This document shows positions 17,752 to 27,968 of a DNA stretch of 29,876 nt, piece by piece. The stretch's first letter is position 1, and each line of letters starts with the position of its first letter. The notes below the pieces were generated by a model. The model saw only the letters and a program-made list of their open reading frames with translations, ran no database searches and was not told where the DNA came from. The stretch comes from JBQTHP01 sp052389755 (GTDB lineage: Bacteria; Pseudomonadota; Gammaproteobacteria; Steroidobacterales; Steroidobacteraceae), in contig JBQTHP010000037.1 of assembly GCA_052389755.1 (NCBI GenBank), positions 1-29,876 of the forward strand, in the 5' to 3' direction. The position numbers were made by a program, and so were the translations under genes.

Positions 17752-18921
17752 ATGAACCTCCACGAATATCAGTCGAAAGCCGTGTTCCGCACTTACGGCA
17801 TTCCTGTGCCTGCGGGTCGAGTTGCATCGAGCGCCGACGAAGCCGTCGAAGTCGCGAAGGCGCTCGGCGGCAAACTCTGGGTCGTCAAGGCGCAGGTGCA
17901 TGCGGGCGGCCGCGGCAAGGCCGGCGGCGTGAAGCTCGCGCGCGACGTCGAGGCCGTGCGCGGCGCGGCCGCGAGCATGCTCGGCCGACGCCTCGTGACG
18001 AAGCAGACGGGGGCCGACGGGCTGCCGGTCGAGCGCGTGTACGTCGAGGCGGCGTCCGAGATCGCGCGCGAGATTTATCTTTCGCTGACCCTCAATCGCG
18101 AGCGCGGACGCATCGCGCTCATCGCCTCGGCAGCGGGCGGCATGGACATCGAAGAGGTCGCTGCCAGGACGCCGCAAAAGATCCTCGCGGCAACCATCCA
18201 TCCGGTCACCGGGCTCTCGCCGTGGCAGTGCCGGGAGCTCGGATTCGGCCTGCAGCTGAACGCCGAGCAGATGCGGGAGTTCCAGACTATCGTGATGGCG
18301 CTCTACCGCCTGTACATCGAAAAGGACGCGAGCCTCGTCGAGGTGAACCCGCTCATCGCCACGAAGGCCGGAGCGCTCGTCGCGCTCGACGCGAAGATCA
18401 ACATCGACGCGAACGCGATGTTCCGGCACCGGGAGCTCGCGCCGATGCGCGACCCGAGCCAGGAAGATCCGATGGAGCGGCGTGCGAGCGAGCACGACCT
18501 CAACTACGTCTCGCTCGACGGGGACATCGCCTGCATGGTGAACGGCGCCGGCCTCGCGATGGCGACGATGGACCTCATCAAGCTGCACGGCGGACAACCG
18601 GCCAACTTTCTCGACGTGGGCGGCGGCGCGACGAGCGAGCGCGTGACCGCGGCGTTCGAGCTGATTCTCTCGAATCGCAGGGTGCGCGCGATCCTCGTCA
18701 ACATCTTCGGCGGCATCGTGCGCTGTGACCTGATCGCCGACGGCGTGATCAACGCCGTGAAGAACGTGGGGGTGAAGGTGCCGGTGGTGGTGCGGCTGGA
18801 AGGCACCAACGCCGACAAGGCGCGCGAGGCGCTCGCAAAGAGCGGGCTCAAGATCACGGCAGCGGTGGATCTCACCGACGCAGCGCGCAAGGTCGTATCC
18901 CTCGCGAAGAGCAAAGCATGA
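17752..18921 (+). CDS. sucC: Succinyl-CoA synthetase (ADP-forming) beta subunit
   Basis: SucC is the beta subunit of the TCA-cycle enzyme that interconverts succinyl-CoA and succinate with nucleotide phosphorylation. The protein has 389 residues, one more than E. coli SucC. The ATP-grasp domain begins MNLHEYQSKAVF, with GGRGKAGG (52-59). VEVNPLI and NIFGGIVRCDLIADG mark the metal-binding region and the power helix of the CoA-ligase domain. The start ATG at 17752 has AAAGG about 9 nt upstream. The stop codon overlaps the sucD ATG (ATGA), the usual sucCD coupling. It is divergent from pilS, as remembered for Xanthomonas-type pil loci. Confidence 0.97.
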   Translation: MNLHEYQSKAVFRTYGIPVPAGRVASSADEAVEVAKALGGKLWVVKAQVHAGGRGKAGGVKLARDVEAVRGAAASMLGRRLVTKQTGADGLPVERVYVEAASEIAREIYLSLTLNRERGRIALIASAAGGMDIEEVAARTPQKILAATIHPVTGLSPWQCRELGFGLQLNAEQMREFQTIVMALYRLYIEKDASLVEVNPLIATKAGALVALDAKINIDANAMFRHRELAPMRDPSQEDPMERRASEHDLNYVSLDGDIACMVNGAGLAMATMDLIKLHGGQPANFLDVGGGATSERVTAAFELILSNRRVRAILVNIFGGIVRCDLIADGVINAVKNVGVKVPVVVRLEGTNADKAREALAKSGLKITAAVDLTDAARKVVSLAKSKA

Positions 18922-19841
18922 GCATTCTCGTCGACAAGAACACCAAAGTGATCTGTCAGGGTTTCACGGGCAAGCAGGGGACGTTTCATTCCGAGCAGTG
19001 TCTCGCGTACGGCACGAAGCTCGTCGGGGGCGTCACGCCGGGACGCGGCGGAGACACGCACCTGGGATTGCCCGTATTCGATACCGTCCGCGATGCCGTG
19101 CGGCGTACCGGCGCGACCGCGAGCATGATCTATGTACCCGCCGCGTTCGCGGCGGATGCGATCCTGGAGGCGGCCGATGCCGGCATCGAGCTCGTCGTGT
19201 GCATCACCGAAGGGGTGCCGGTGAACGACATGATCGGCGTGAAGAGCGTGCTCTCGTCCTCGGGCACGCGCCTCATCGGTCCGAACTGCCCGGGCATCAT
19301 CACGCCGGGCGCGTGCAAGATCGGCATCATGCCCGGCTTCATTCACAGGAAGGGATCCATCGGCATCGTGTCGCGCTCGGGCACGCTGACGTACGAAGCC
19401 GTGTTTCAGACGACGAACGCCGGGCTCGGGCAGAGCACGTGCGTCGGGATCGGGGGTGATCCGGTGCGCGGCATGAACTTCGTCGAGGCGCTCGAGCTTT
19501 TCGAGCGCGACCCGCAGACGAAAGGCATCATCATGGTCGGGGAGATCGGCGGCAGCGACGAGGAGGCCGCGGCGCAGTTCATCCGCGGGAACATGAAGAA
19601 ACCGGTCGTCGCGTACATTGCCGGCGTGACAGCGCCCCCGGGCAAACGCATGGGGCACGCGGGCGCGATCGTCGCAGGCGGCAAGGGCACCGCCGCCGAC
19701 AAGTATCGCGCGCTGCAGGCGGCCGGCGTTCGCACCGTCAAGTCGCCGGCCGATCTCGCATCGACCATGGCCGATACGCTCACGCGCCGCCGGTCGCGCC
19801 CGAAGAAGCGTGCGCGCGCGCCAGCTCGCCGCAGGCGCTGA
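18918..19841 (+). CDS. sucD: Succinyl-CoA synthetase alpha subunit, with basic C-terminal tail
   Basis: SucD is the CoA-binding alpha subunit and carries the phosphohistidine. The protein has 307 residues. The CoA-binding Rossmann domain includes CQGFTGKQGTFH and VGGVTPGRGG, and the active-site histidine is His247 in RMGHAGAIVAGGKGTA. E. coli SucD has 289 residues. Here the usual end near residue 288 is followed by about 18 residues almost all Arg, Lys, Ala or Pro. That extension is unusual for this enzyme, and whether it binds RNA or DNA or is neutral is not known. Its ATG overlaps the sucC stop codon, and nadE follows after 8 bp. Confidence 0.96.
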   Translation: MSILVDKNTKVICQGFTGKQGTFHSEQCLAYGTKLVGGVTPGRGGDTHLGLPVFDTVRDAVRRTGATASMIYVPAAFAADAILEAADAGIELVVCITEGVPVNDMIGVKSVLSSSGTRLIGPNCPGIITPGACKIGIMPGFIHRKGSIGIVSRSGTLTYEAVFQTTNAGLGQSTCVGIGGDPVRGMNFVEALELFERDPQTKGIIMVGEIGGSDEEAAAQFIRGNMKKPVVAYIAGVTAPPGKRMGHAGAIVAGGKGTAADKYRALQAAGVRTVKSPADLASTMADTLTRRRSRPKKRARAPARRRR

Positions 19842-19849
19842 GCACTCCG

Positions 19850-21469
19850 ATGCCGCTTCGCATCGCACTGGCTCAACACGATTTCCTCGTCGGGGACGTG
19901 CAGGGGAATGTCGCCCGCGTGCTCGAGATCGCGCACGCGGCGCGCGCGGGCCTCGCGGCCGACCTGGTCATTTTTCCGGAGCTCACTCTCTCGGGGTATC
20001 CGCCGGAGGATCTGCTCCTGCATCGCGGCTTCCGACGCCAGGTGGAGCACGGCATCGCCGCGGTTCAGCGCGAGCTCGTGGACGTGTCGGCCGTCGTAGG
20101 CTATCCCGAGTACGCGGAGGACGCGATCTACAATTCCGCTGCGCTGGTCGGCGGCGGCAAGCTGCTCGCGAATCACAGGAAGAGCGAGCTGCCCAATTAC
20201 AAGGTGTTCGACGAGAAGCGGTATTTCCGCGCGGGCGCGCAGTCGACCATCGTCGAGCATCTCGGCTGCCGCATCGGAATCCTCGTGTGCGAGGACATCT
20301 GGGAACCGGGGCCCGCGCGGCTCGCGCGCGCGGACGGCGCCGAGCTTCTCATCGTCGTGAACGCATCGCCGTACGAGCTCGGCAAACAGCGCGAGCGCGA
20401 ACGCATCGTGCGCGGTCGCGTGCGCGAGTCCGGTCTGCCGGTGGTTTACGTGAACACCGTGGGTGGACAGGACGAGCTGGTATTCGACGGCAACTCCTTC
20501 GTCATGGACGCGGGCGGGGAGCTTGCGATGCGTGCCCCCGCGTTCGAGCCGGGGTGCTTCGCCGCCGAGCTCGTCCGCGAAGGGGGCCGGCTCCTCCCGC
20601 TGCCTTCGACGATCGCGCCCGAGCTCGCCGACGAGGCGAGCGTGTACCGCGCGCTCGTGCTCGGCGTGCGCGACTACGTGCAGAAGCACCGTTTCCCCGG
20701 AGTCGTCATGGGTCTTTCGGGTGGAGTGGACTCCGCGCTCACGCTCGCGATCGCCGTCGATGCGCTTGGCGCCGACCGCGTGCACGCCGTGATGATGCCG
20801 TCGCGCTATACGGCGCGGATCAGCACCGACGACGCGGCGGCGCAGGCGCGCGGCCTGGGAGTCCAGTACAGCGTGATCTCGATCGAGGGAATGTTCGCCG
20901 CCACTCTCGAGGCGCTCAGGCAGGAGTTCACCGGACGATCGCCCGACACGACCGAGGAGAACATCCAGTCACGCTGCCGCATGCTCGTCCTGATGGGTAT
21001 CTCGAACAAGACAGGGCGCATGCTGCTCACGACGGGCAACAAGAGCGAGATGGCCGTCGGCTACGCCACGCTGTACGGCGACATGGCCGGCGGATTCGCG
21101 CCGATCAAGGACTGCGGCAAGATGCTGGTGTACCGGCTCGCGGCATACCGCAACTCGCTCTCGCCCGTCATCCCGCCGCGCGTGCTCCAGCGTGCTCCCT
21201 CGGCCGAGCTGCGCCCCGATCAGAAGGACTCCGATTCGCTGCCGCCGTACGAGGTGCTCGATCCGATTCTCGAGGCCTTCATCGAGGAGGACCTGTCGGT
21301 CGACGAGATCACCGCGCGCGGCTTCGATCGCCCGACGGTGAGCCGCGTGCTCGACCTCGTGAAGCGCGCCGAGTACAAGCGCCGGCAGGCCCCTCCCGGC
21401 GTGCGCGTCAGTCGCCGGGCGTTCGGGCGGGACTGGCGATACCCGATCACGAACGGCTATCGCCGCTAG
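19850..21469 (+). CDS. nadE: Glutamine-dependent NAD+ synthetase
   Basis: NadE amidates nicotinic acid adenine dinucleotide to NAD+, with ammonia made from glutamine. It has 539 residues. The N-terminal nitrilase-type glutaminase domain (1-260) has the triad Glu44 (FPELTLSGYPPEDLL), Lys111 (NHRKSELPNY) and Cys147 (LVCEDIWEPG). The C-terminal synthetase domain (265-539) has the PP-loop SGGVDS (290-295), GNKSEMAVGYATLYGDMAGGFAPIKD, and an end typical of proteobacterial NadE (DWRYPITNGYRR). All three glutaminase residues are present, so it should be the EC 6.3.5.1 type. The ATG at 19850 is 8 bp after sucD, suggesting one sucC-sucD-nadE transcript. The stop codon lies at the edge of a long palindrome. 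Confidence 0.95.
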   Translation: MPLRIALAQHDFLVGDVQGNVARVLEIAHAARAGLAADLVIFPELTLSGYPPEDLLLHRGFRRQVEHGIAAVQRELVDVSAVVGYPEYAEDAIYNSAALVGGGKLLANHRKSELPNYKVFDEKRYFRAGAQSTIVEHLGCRIGILVCEDIWEPGPARLARADGAELLIVVNASPYELGKQRERERIVRGRVRESGLPVVYVNTVGGQDELVFDGNSFVMDAGGELAMRAPAFEPGCFAAELVREGGRLLPLPSTIAPELADEASVYRALVLGVRDYVQKHRFPGVVMGLSGGVDSALTLAIAVDALGADRVHAVMMPSRYTARISTDDAAAQARGLGVQYSVISIEGMFAATLEALRQEFTGRSPDTTEENIQSRCRMLVLMGISNKTGRMLLTTGNKSEMAVGYATLYGDMAGGFAPIKDCGKMLVYRLAAYRNSLSPVIPPRVLQRAPSAELRPDQKDSDSLPPYEVLDPILEAFIEEDLSVDEITARGFDRPTVSRVLDLVKRAEYKRRQAPPGVRVSRRAFGRDWRYPITNGYRR

Positions 21470-21528
21470 CCCCTCACCCGCCTCCGGCACCCTCTCCCCG
21501 CTTTGCGGGGAGAGGGTAGGGTGAGGGG
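21470..21528. terminator. Double palindrome between convergent nadE and bamD, bidirectional terminator / interspersed repeat
   Basis: An outer 10-bp stem (CCCCTCACCC, 21470-21479, with 21519-21528) encloses an internal loop and a perfect 12-bp inner stem (CCCTCTCCCCGC, 21490-21501, with 21505-21516) closed by TTT. It begins at the first base after the nadE stop codon and ends 2 bp before the bamD stop codon. Similar CCCTCACCC...CCCTCTCCCC palindromes are, as I recall, dispersed in many proteobacterial genomes, so it may be one copy of a REP-like family. No long T-run follows, so terminator function rests on the hairpin and its convergent placement. Confidence 0.8.
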
Positions 21529-21530
21529 GT

Positions 21531-22316
21531 TCACCAGAGCTTCCACCACGGTCTATCCCGCGCCGCGGTGCGGTGCTCGGGCTCGCCGTCGTAGTTGAGC
21601 CGATAGACCTCGCGGCTTTGCGAGGCGAGCTCCTTCAGGTCGAGGCGTTCGTAGGCCGCGATCAGGACTTCGAGGGCATCGCGTGTCGAGGGCGCACCGT
21701 CGTACTGCTCGATCGCCTGCTTCGCCCGCTGAGCGGCGGCGACGTAGGCGCCGCGCTTCAGGTAGTACCTGGCGACATGCACCTCGTAGTCTGCGAGCCG
21801 ATTGCGCAGGTGGATCATCCGCTGCCGCGCATCGTGCGCGTACTCGCTCTTCGGATAGCGTTCGACGACTGTGCTCAGCGAGTCGAATGCCTTGCGGGCG
21901 GTGGTCGGTGGGCGCTCCGTGAGATCGACCCCGAAGAGCCGCTCCACCTTGTTCGGCGTGCGCTCGAAGTCGACGAGCCCCTTGATGTACCACGCGTAGT
22001 CCACGCGCGGATGCGTGGGGTTCTCGCGGATGAAGGTCTCCGCGGCGTCGATCGCGGACTCGCTCTCGCGTGCGCGGTAGTACGCATAGACGAGATCGAG
22101 CCGCGCCTGACGGGCCTGATCTGTGAAGGGGTAGCGGGCGGTGAGCCCTTCGTAGAGCCTGATCGCATTGTCGTAGTCCTGCGAGCTCAGGCTGCGCCGG
22201 GCACGGTCGTAGAGCCTGACCGGGTCCGTCTGCAGCTCGCGTTCGGGGTTCGATCCGCAGCCCGCCACGACGAGAATCACGAGGCAGAGCGCGGACCGTA
22301 TCGTGGTGCAATTCAT
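21531..22316 (-). CDS. bamD: Outer membrane assembly lipoprotein BamD
   Basis: BamD (ComL/YfiO) is an essential lipoprotein of the BAM complex that inserts outer-membrane beta-barrels. It has 261 residues from the ATG at 22316. The lipoprotein signal ends in the lipobox VAGC, with acylated Cys20, followed by GSNPE. The remainder consists of TPR-like helical repeats, for example LYDRARRSLSSQDYDNAIRL and AYVAAAQRAKQAIEQY. An in-frame start 35 codons upstream is rejected because it would place the lipobox far from the N-terminus. It is divergent from rluD, the same pairing as in E. coli. Confidence 0.94.
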   Translation of the reverse strand: MNCTTIRSALCLVILVVAGCGSNPERELQTDPVRLYDRARRSLSSQDYDNAIRLYEGLTARYPFTDQARQARLDLVYAYYRARESESAIDAAETFIRENPTHPRVDYAWYIKGLVDFERTPNKVERLFGVDLTERPPTTARKAFDSLSTVVERYPKSEYAHDARQRMIHLRNRLADYEVHVARYYLKRGAYVAAAQRAKQAIEQYDGAPSTRDALEVLIAAYERLDLKELASQSREVYRLNYDGEPEHRTAARDRPWWKLW

Positions 22317-22362
22317 GGGATCTCGCGGCAAACGGATGGAATCCGGCCAGTTATTTCCGCAA

Positions 22363-22368
22363 AGTATA
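22363..22368 (-). promoter_or_regulatory. Candidate -10 element for bamD
   Basis: TATACT on the minus strand lies 47 bp upstream of the bamD ATG, in the only AT-richer part of the divergent bamD/rluD gap. The overlapping plus-strand TATAGC (22365-22370) could serve rluD. No good -35 hexamer is present at 16-18 bp on either strand, so this is tentative. Confidence 0.35.
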
Positions 22369-22395
22369 GCGAAACGACCCATTGGGACCTGCCGC

Positions 22396-23346
22396 GTGAG
22401 CGAGGAGTTCCGGACCCACACGCTCGAGCTGCCCGCGACGCTCGCCGGGCTGCGCCTGGATCAGGCGCTCGCCCGCGTGTTGCCGCAGTACTCGCGCGCG
22501 CGCCTGCAGGCGTGGATCGAAGCTGGAGCCGTGCAGGTGGACGGCCGGCCGCCACGGTCGCGCGATCGCGTGCTCGGTGGCGAGCGCGTGAACGTCGAGG
22601 CGCGTCTCGAGACGCAGGTCCCGGTCGTTCCCGATGCGATCCCTCTGCAGATCGTGCATCGCGATCGCGCGCTCCTCGTCATCGACAAGCCCGCAGGACT
22701 CGTCGTGCATCCAGGCGCCGGCAATCCACGTCGCACCCTGCAGAATGCACTGCTCGCGCACGATCCCCGCCTCGCGCTGGTGCCGCGCGCAGGCATCGTG
22801 CACCGCCTGGACAAGGACACGAGCGGGCTGCTCGTCGTCGCGAGAACTCCCGAGGCCCACGCGGCGCTCGTCGCGGCGCTCGCCGCACGCGCCGTCGAGC
22901 GGCATTACCTCGCGATCTGCACGGGGGCCATGACCGGCGGCGGCACGGTCGCGGAGCCGATCGGCCGGCATCGCGCCGACCGCACGCGCATGGCCGTGCG
23001 GCGTGACGGTCGCGAGGCCGTCACGCACTTTCGCATCGTGCGGCGCTTTCGCGCGCACACGCTCGTGCGCTGTCAGCTCGAGACTGGCCGTACGCATCAG
23101 ATCCGCGTGCACCTCGCCCATATCGGCTATCCGCTCGTCGGCGATCCAGCATACGGTGGACGACGCCGCGTACCGCCCGGCGCGAGCGCCGCGGTCGTCG
23201 AGGCGCTCGGCTCCTTCAGGCGACAGGCTCTGCACGCCGCGAGTCTCGCGCTCGAGCACCCGACGACCGGTAAGGCGATGAAATGGGAATCTCCGATGCC
23301 GCCGGATATGCAGGAGCTGCTCGCCGTGCTCGAAGCGCAGCCGTGA
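22396..23346 (+). CDS. rluD: 23S rRNA pseudouridine synthase RluD
   Basis: RluD makes pseudouridines in helix 69 of 23S rRNA (1911, 1915 and 1917 in E. coli). It has 316 residues from the GTG at 22396. An S4 RNA-binding domain occupies about 15-75 (LRLDQALARVLPQYSRARLQAWI) and the catalytic domain about 85-300. The catalytic aspartate is Asp139 in HRLDKDTSG, the same number as in E. coli, which supports this start over in-frame ATGs further upstream. A GGGA ribosome-binding site precedes the GTG. Other family motifs are VVHPGAG and LETGRTHQIRVHL. The stop codon overlaps the pgeF start (GTGA). It is divergent from bamD. Confidence 0.94.
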   Translation: MSEEFRTHTLELPATLAGLRLDQALARVLPQYSRARLQAWIEAGAVQVDGRPPRSRDRVLGGERVNVEARLETQVPVVPDAIPLQIVHRDRALLVIDKPAGLVVHPGAGNPRRTLQNALLAHDPRLALVPRAGIVHRLDKDTSGLLVVARTPEAHAALVAALAARAVERHYLAICTGAMTGGGTVAEPIGRHRADRTRMAVRRDGREAVTHFRIVRRFRAHTLVRCQLETGRTHQIRVHLAHIGYPLVGDPAYGGRRRVPPGASAAVVEALGSFRRQALHAASLALEHPTTGKAMKWESPMPPDMQELLAVLEAQP

Positions 23347-24068
23347 TCCGTCCGGAGTGGGATGTCCCGTCGGGGGTGCACGCCGCATTCACGCTGCGCA
23401 CGGGCGGCGTGAGCGCGGCGCCGTTCGATTCACTCAACGTCGGGTCGCAGGTCGGGGATTCGGCGAGCGCCGTCGCCGAGAATCGCCGCCGCGTACGAGA
23501 AGCGCTCGCGCTGCCGAGTGAGCCTGTGTGGCTCGAGCAGGTGCACGGCACGGACGTCGTCGATCTCGACGCTTCCGACCCGCCGCGGGGCGATGCGGCC
23601 ATCACCCATGCGCGCGGTCGCGTATGCGCCATTCAGGTCGCAGACTGCATGCCGGTACTGTTCGCGAATCGCGCCGGCAGCGCCGTCGGCGCTGCGCACG
23701 CAGGCTGGCGCGGCCTCGCGGGCGGCGTTCTCGAGGCAACCGTGACGGCGCTGGGCGCGACGGGCTCCGATCTCAGCGCGTGGCTCGGTCCCGCGATCAG
23801 TCAGGCACACTTCGAAGTCGGCGACGAAGTTCGCGAAGCTTTCGTTGCGGGCGATGCCGCGGCGGCAGACGCGTTCATCCGCAATGCACGCGGACGCTGG
23901 CAATGCGATCTGTCCGCGCTTGCCCGCCGACGTCTTGCAGCGCTCGGCGTGTCGCGCGTCCAGGGCGGTTCCTTGTGTACGTATGCCGATCGCGCCCGTT
24001 TCTTCTCGTTCCGCCGCGATGGGCGCTGCGGACGGATGGTCGCGCTCGTGTGGATGAATCAAAGATGA
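23343..24068 (+). CDS. pgeF: Peptidoglycan editing factor PgeF (YfiH, LACC1 family)
   Basis: This 241-residue cytosolic protein of the YfiH/LACC1 family is called polyphenol oxidase in older annotation. Family members are purine nucleoside-active enzymes, and in E. coli PgeF prevents L-Ser incorporation into the peptidoglycan stem. The zinc/active-site residues are in place: His68 (EQVHGTD), Cys102 (VADCMPVLF) and His119 (AAHAGWRG), matching His71, Cys107 and His124 of E. coli. The GTG at 23343 is chosen because it overlaps the rluD stop codon (GTGA) and gives the family start MIRPEW. Its stop codon overlaps the ZIP transporter ATG (ATGA). rluD-pgeF-clpB order is conserved in enterobacteria; here a transporter is inserted before clpB. 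Confidence 0.93.
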   Translation: MIRPEWDVPSGVHAAFTLRTGGVSAAPFDSLNVGSQVGDSASAVAENRRRVREALALPSEPVWLEQVHGTDVVDLDASDPPRGDAAITHARGRVCAIQVADCMPVLFANRAGSAVGAAHAGWRGLAGGVLEATVTALGATGSDLSAWLGPAISQAHFEVGDEVREAFVAGDAAAADAFIRNARGRWQCDLSALARRRLAALGVSRVQGGSLCTYADRARFFSFRRDGRCGRMVALVWMNQR

Positions 24069-24841
24069 ATACGACGCTGCTCTGGATCGTGGGGTTCACG
24101 ACGCTCGCGGGGATCGCGAGCGCCGCCATCGCGGGCCTGTTCCTCGCGGCGTCCGAACGCGTGCGCGCGCGCATCCTGCCGCACCTCGTGAGTTTCGCAA
24201 CCGGCGCGCTGCTCGGTGCGGCGCTGCTCGCCCTGCTGCCGCATGCCATCGAGGAGGCCGGACCGGGCCGCGCGCACGAGATCGGCATCGCGCTTGCGTC
24301 GGGCATCGGCCTGTTCTTCGTGCTCGAGAAGTTCGTGCTGTGGCGTCACTGCCACGCGGAGCAATGGGAGGGCGATCACGTGCATGCCCGCGCTCACGCC
24401 TCCGGAGTGCTCGTGCTCGTGGGCGATGCCTTTCACAACGTGCTCGACGGCGTGCTGATCGCGGCGGCGTTCCTCACCGACATCAAGCTCGGCATCGTGA
24501 CCGCGATCGCGGCCATGGCGCACGAGATTCCGCAGGAGGTGGGGGACTTCGCCGTGCTGCTGCACGCGGGCATGTCGCGCGCCCGCGCGCTGGTGTTGAA
24601 CCTGGCAACGAGCCTCACCTCGGTGGTCGGAGCCGTGCTCGCCTATTTCGCGCTGCAGCCGGTGCTCGAATATCTGCCGTACGCTCTGGCCGTCGCGGCC
24701 GCGTGCTTCCTGTATGTCGCGGTCGCCGACCTCATACCGGGGTTGCATCGGCGGGTCGATCTCCGCGGGAGCACGGTCCAGTTCGTGCTGATCGGCATCG
24801 GAATTGCCGTGATCGCGGTGGCCGAGGCGCAAGCGCACTGA
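24065..24841 (+). CDS. ZIP-family divalent metal transporter
   Basis: This 258-residue inner-membrane protein has about eight membrane segments and is probably a zinc or iron importer of the ZIP family. The family metal-site motifs are HNVLDG (124-129, segment IV) and HEIPQE (153-158, segment V). The cytosolic loop between segments III and IV (about 93-113) is His-rich (RHCH, HVHARAH), as usual for ZIP proteins. The ATG overlaps the pgeF stop codon (ATGA), so it is translationally coupled to rluD-pgeF. No Zur or Fur box was recognised. Metal specificity cannot be assigned from sequence. Confidence 0.9.
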   Translation: MNTTLLWIVGFTTLAGIASAAIAGLFLAASERVRARILPHLVSFATGALLGAALLALLPHAIEEAGPGRAHEIGIALASGIGLFFVLEKFVLWRHCHAEQWEGDHVHARAHASGVLVLVGDAFHNVLDGVLIAAAFLTDIKLGIVTAIAAMAHEIPQEVGDFAVLLHAGMSRARALVLNLATSLTSVVGAVLAYFALQPVLEYLPYALAVAAACFLYVAVADLIPGLHRRVDLRGSTVQFVLIGIGIAVIAVAEAQAH

Positions 24842-24869
24842 GGCGCCGGCGCGCTGTAGGCTGTAAGCC

Positions 24870-24898
24870 CTTGGATTAGCCCGGTTTCGCCCCCAGAA
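24870..24898 (+). promoter_or_regulatory. Candidate heat-shock (sigma-32) promoter of clpB
   Basis: CTTGGAT (24870-24876), a 14-bp spacer and CCCCAGAA (24891-24898) resemble the RpoH consensus CTTGAAA-N13-14-CCCCATNT, in the right place for a heat-shock gene. The predicted start site near 24905 would leave only a few leader bases before the ATG at 24909, with no ribosome-binding site. Either the leader is almost absent or the match is fortuitous. Confidence 0.4.
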
Positions 24899-24908
24899 CG
24901 GTGCGACC

Positions 24909-27488
<2,580 letters not shown>

Positions 27489-27492
27489 TCCG

Positions 27493-27498
27493 TATAAT
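27493..27498 (+). promoter_or_regulatory. Perfect -10 hexamer upstream of the zinc-ribbon/DUF502 genes
   Basis: TATAAT, rare in this GC-rich sequence, lies 5 bp after the clpB stop codon and 38 bp before the zinc-ribbon ATG, which has its own GGGGGAG ribosome-binding site. No recognisable -35 hexamer occurs at 16-18 bp. It probably starts the transcript carrying the zinc-ribbon and DUF502 genes. Confidence 0.5.
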
Positions 27499-27536
27499 CG
27501 CGCGCCATTGCGCCGTTGAATGCCGGGGGAGTCGGG

Positions 27537-27968
27537 ATGCCCTTCTACGAGTACGAATGCTCGAGCTGCAAGTTCTATCTGGAGGTCATGCAGAAGATCT
27601 CGGAGTCGCCGCTCAGGAAATGCCCTTCGTGCGGCAAGAACACGCTGAAGAAGCTCGTCTCGGCTCCCGCGTTTCGCCTGAAGGGGGAGGGGTGGTACGA
27701 GACCGACTTCAAGTCCGACAAGGAAGCGAAGCGTAATCTCGCGATCGAGAAGGACGCTGAGCCGAAGGAGGCAAAGCCTGCCGAAACAACGTCGGGCGAT
27801 GCGGCCAAAGCCGAAAGCCCGCCGGCCGCGGCAAAACCCGCCGAATCCGCGGACAAACCTGCGGCGGAAAGCAAGCGCAGGCGCAAGACCGTCGTAATAC
27901 GGCGCAAGCCGGCGGCGCGTGCGAAACCGAAGCCCAAGGCGCGATCCCGCCGCAAGGGCCGACGATGA
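27537..27968 (+). CDS. FmdB-family zinc-ribbon protein with long basic tail
   Basis: This 143-residue protein begins with the small zinc ribbon of the FmdB/CxxC-CxxC regulatory family: MPFYEYEC, Cys8-x-x-Cys11 and Cys29-x-x-Cys32. The ribbon is followed by the typical KKLVSAPAFRLKGEGWYETDFK. Family members usually end around residue 75-110. Here a low-complexity tail (about 74-143) turns from Glu/Ala/Pro-rich to strongly basic (KRRRKT, RRKPAARAKPKPKARSRRKGRR). The ATG at 27537 is preferred over an upstream in-frame TTG because it starts the ribbon and follows a GGGGGAG ribosome-binding site. The function is unknown; the tail suggests nucleic-acid binding. Its stop codon overlaps the DUF502 gene start (ATGA). 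Zinc ribbon-DUF502-aspS is a recurring order in proteobacteria. Confidence 0.85.
   Translation: MPFYEYECSSCKFYLEVMQKISESPLRKCPSCGKNTLKKLVSAPAFRLKGEGWYETDFKSDKEAKRNLAIEKDAEPKEAKPAETTSGDAAKAESPPAAAKPAESADKPAAESKRRRKTVVIRRKPAARAKPKPKARSRRKGRR

Noticed and set aside
16102..18597. An 831-codon minus-strand open frame across pilS and opposite sucC
   Set aside because: It reads pilS out of frame and sucC antisense; both real genes have complete catalytic motifs and the long frame has none.
23528..24064. Extended frame upstream of the ZIP transporter suggesting a fusion with PgeF
   Set aside because: The upstream part is out-of-frame pgeF. The transporter ATG at 24065 overlaps the pgeF stop codon and begins a normal ZIP N-terminus.
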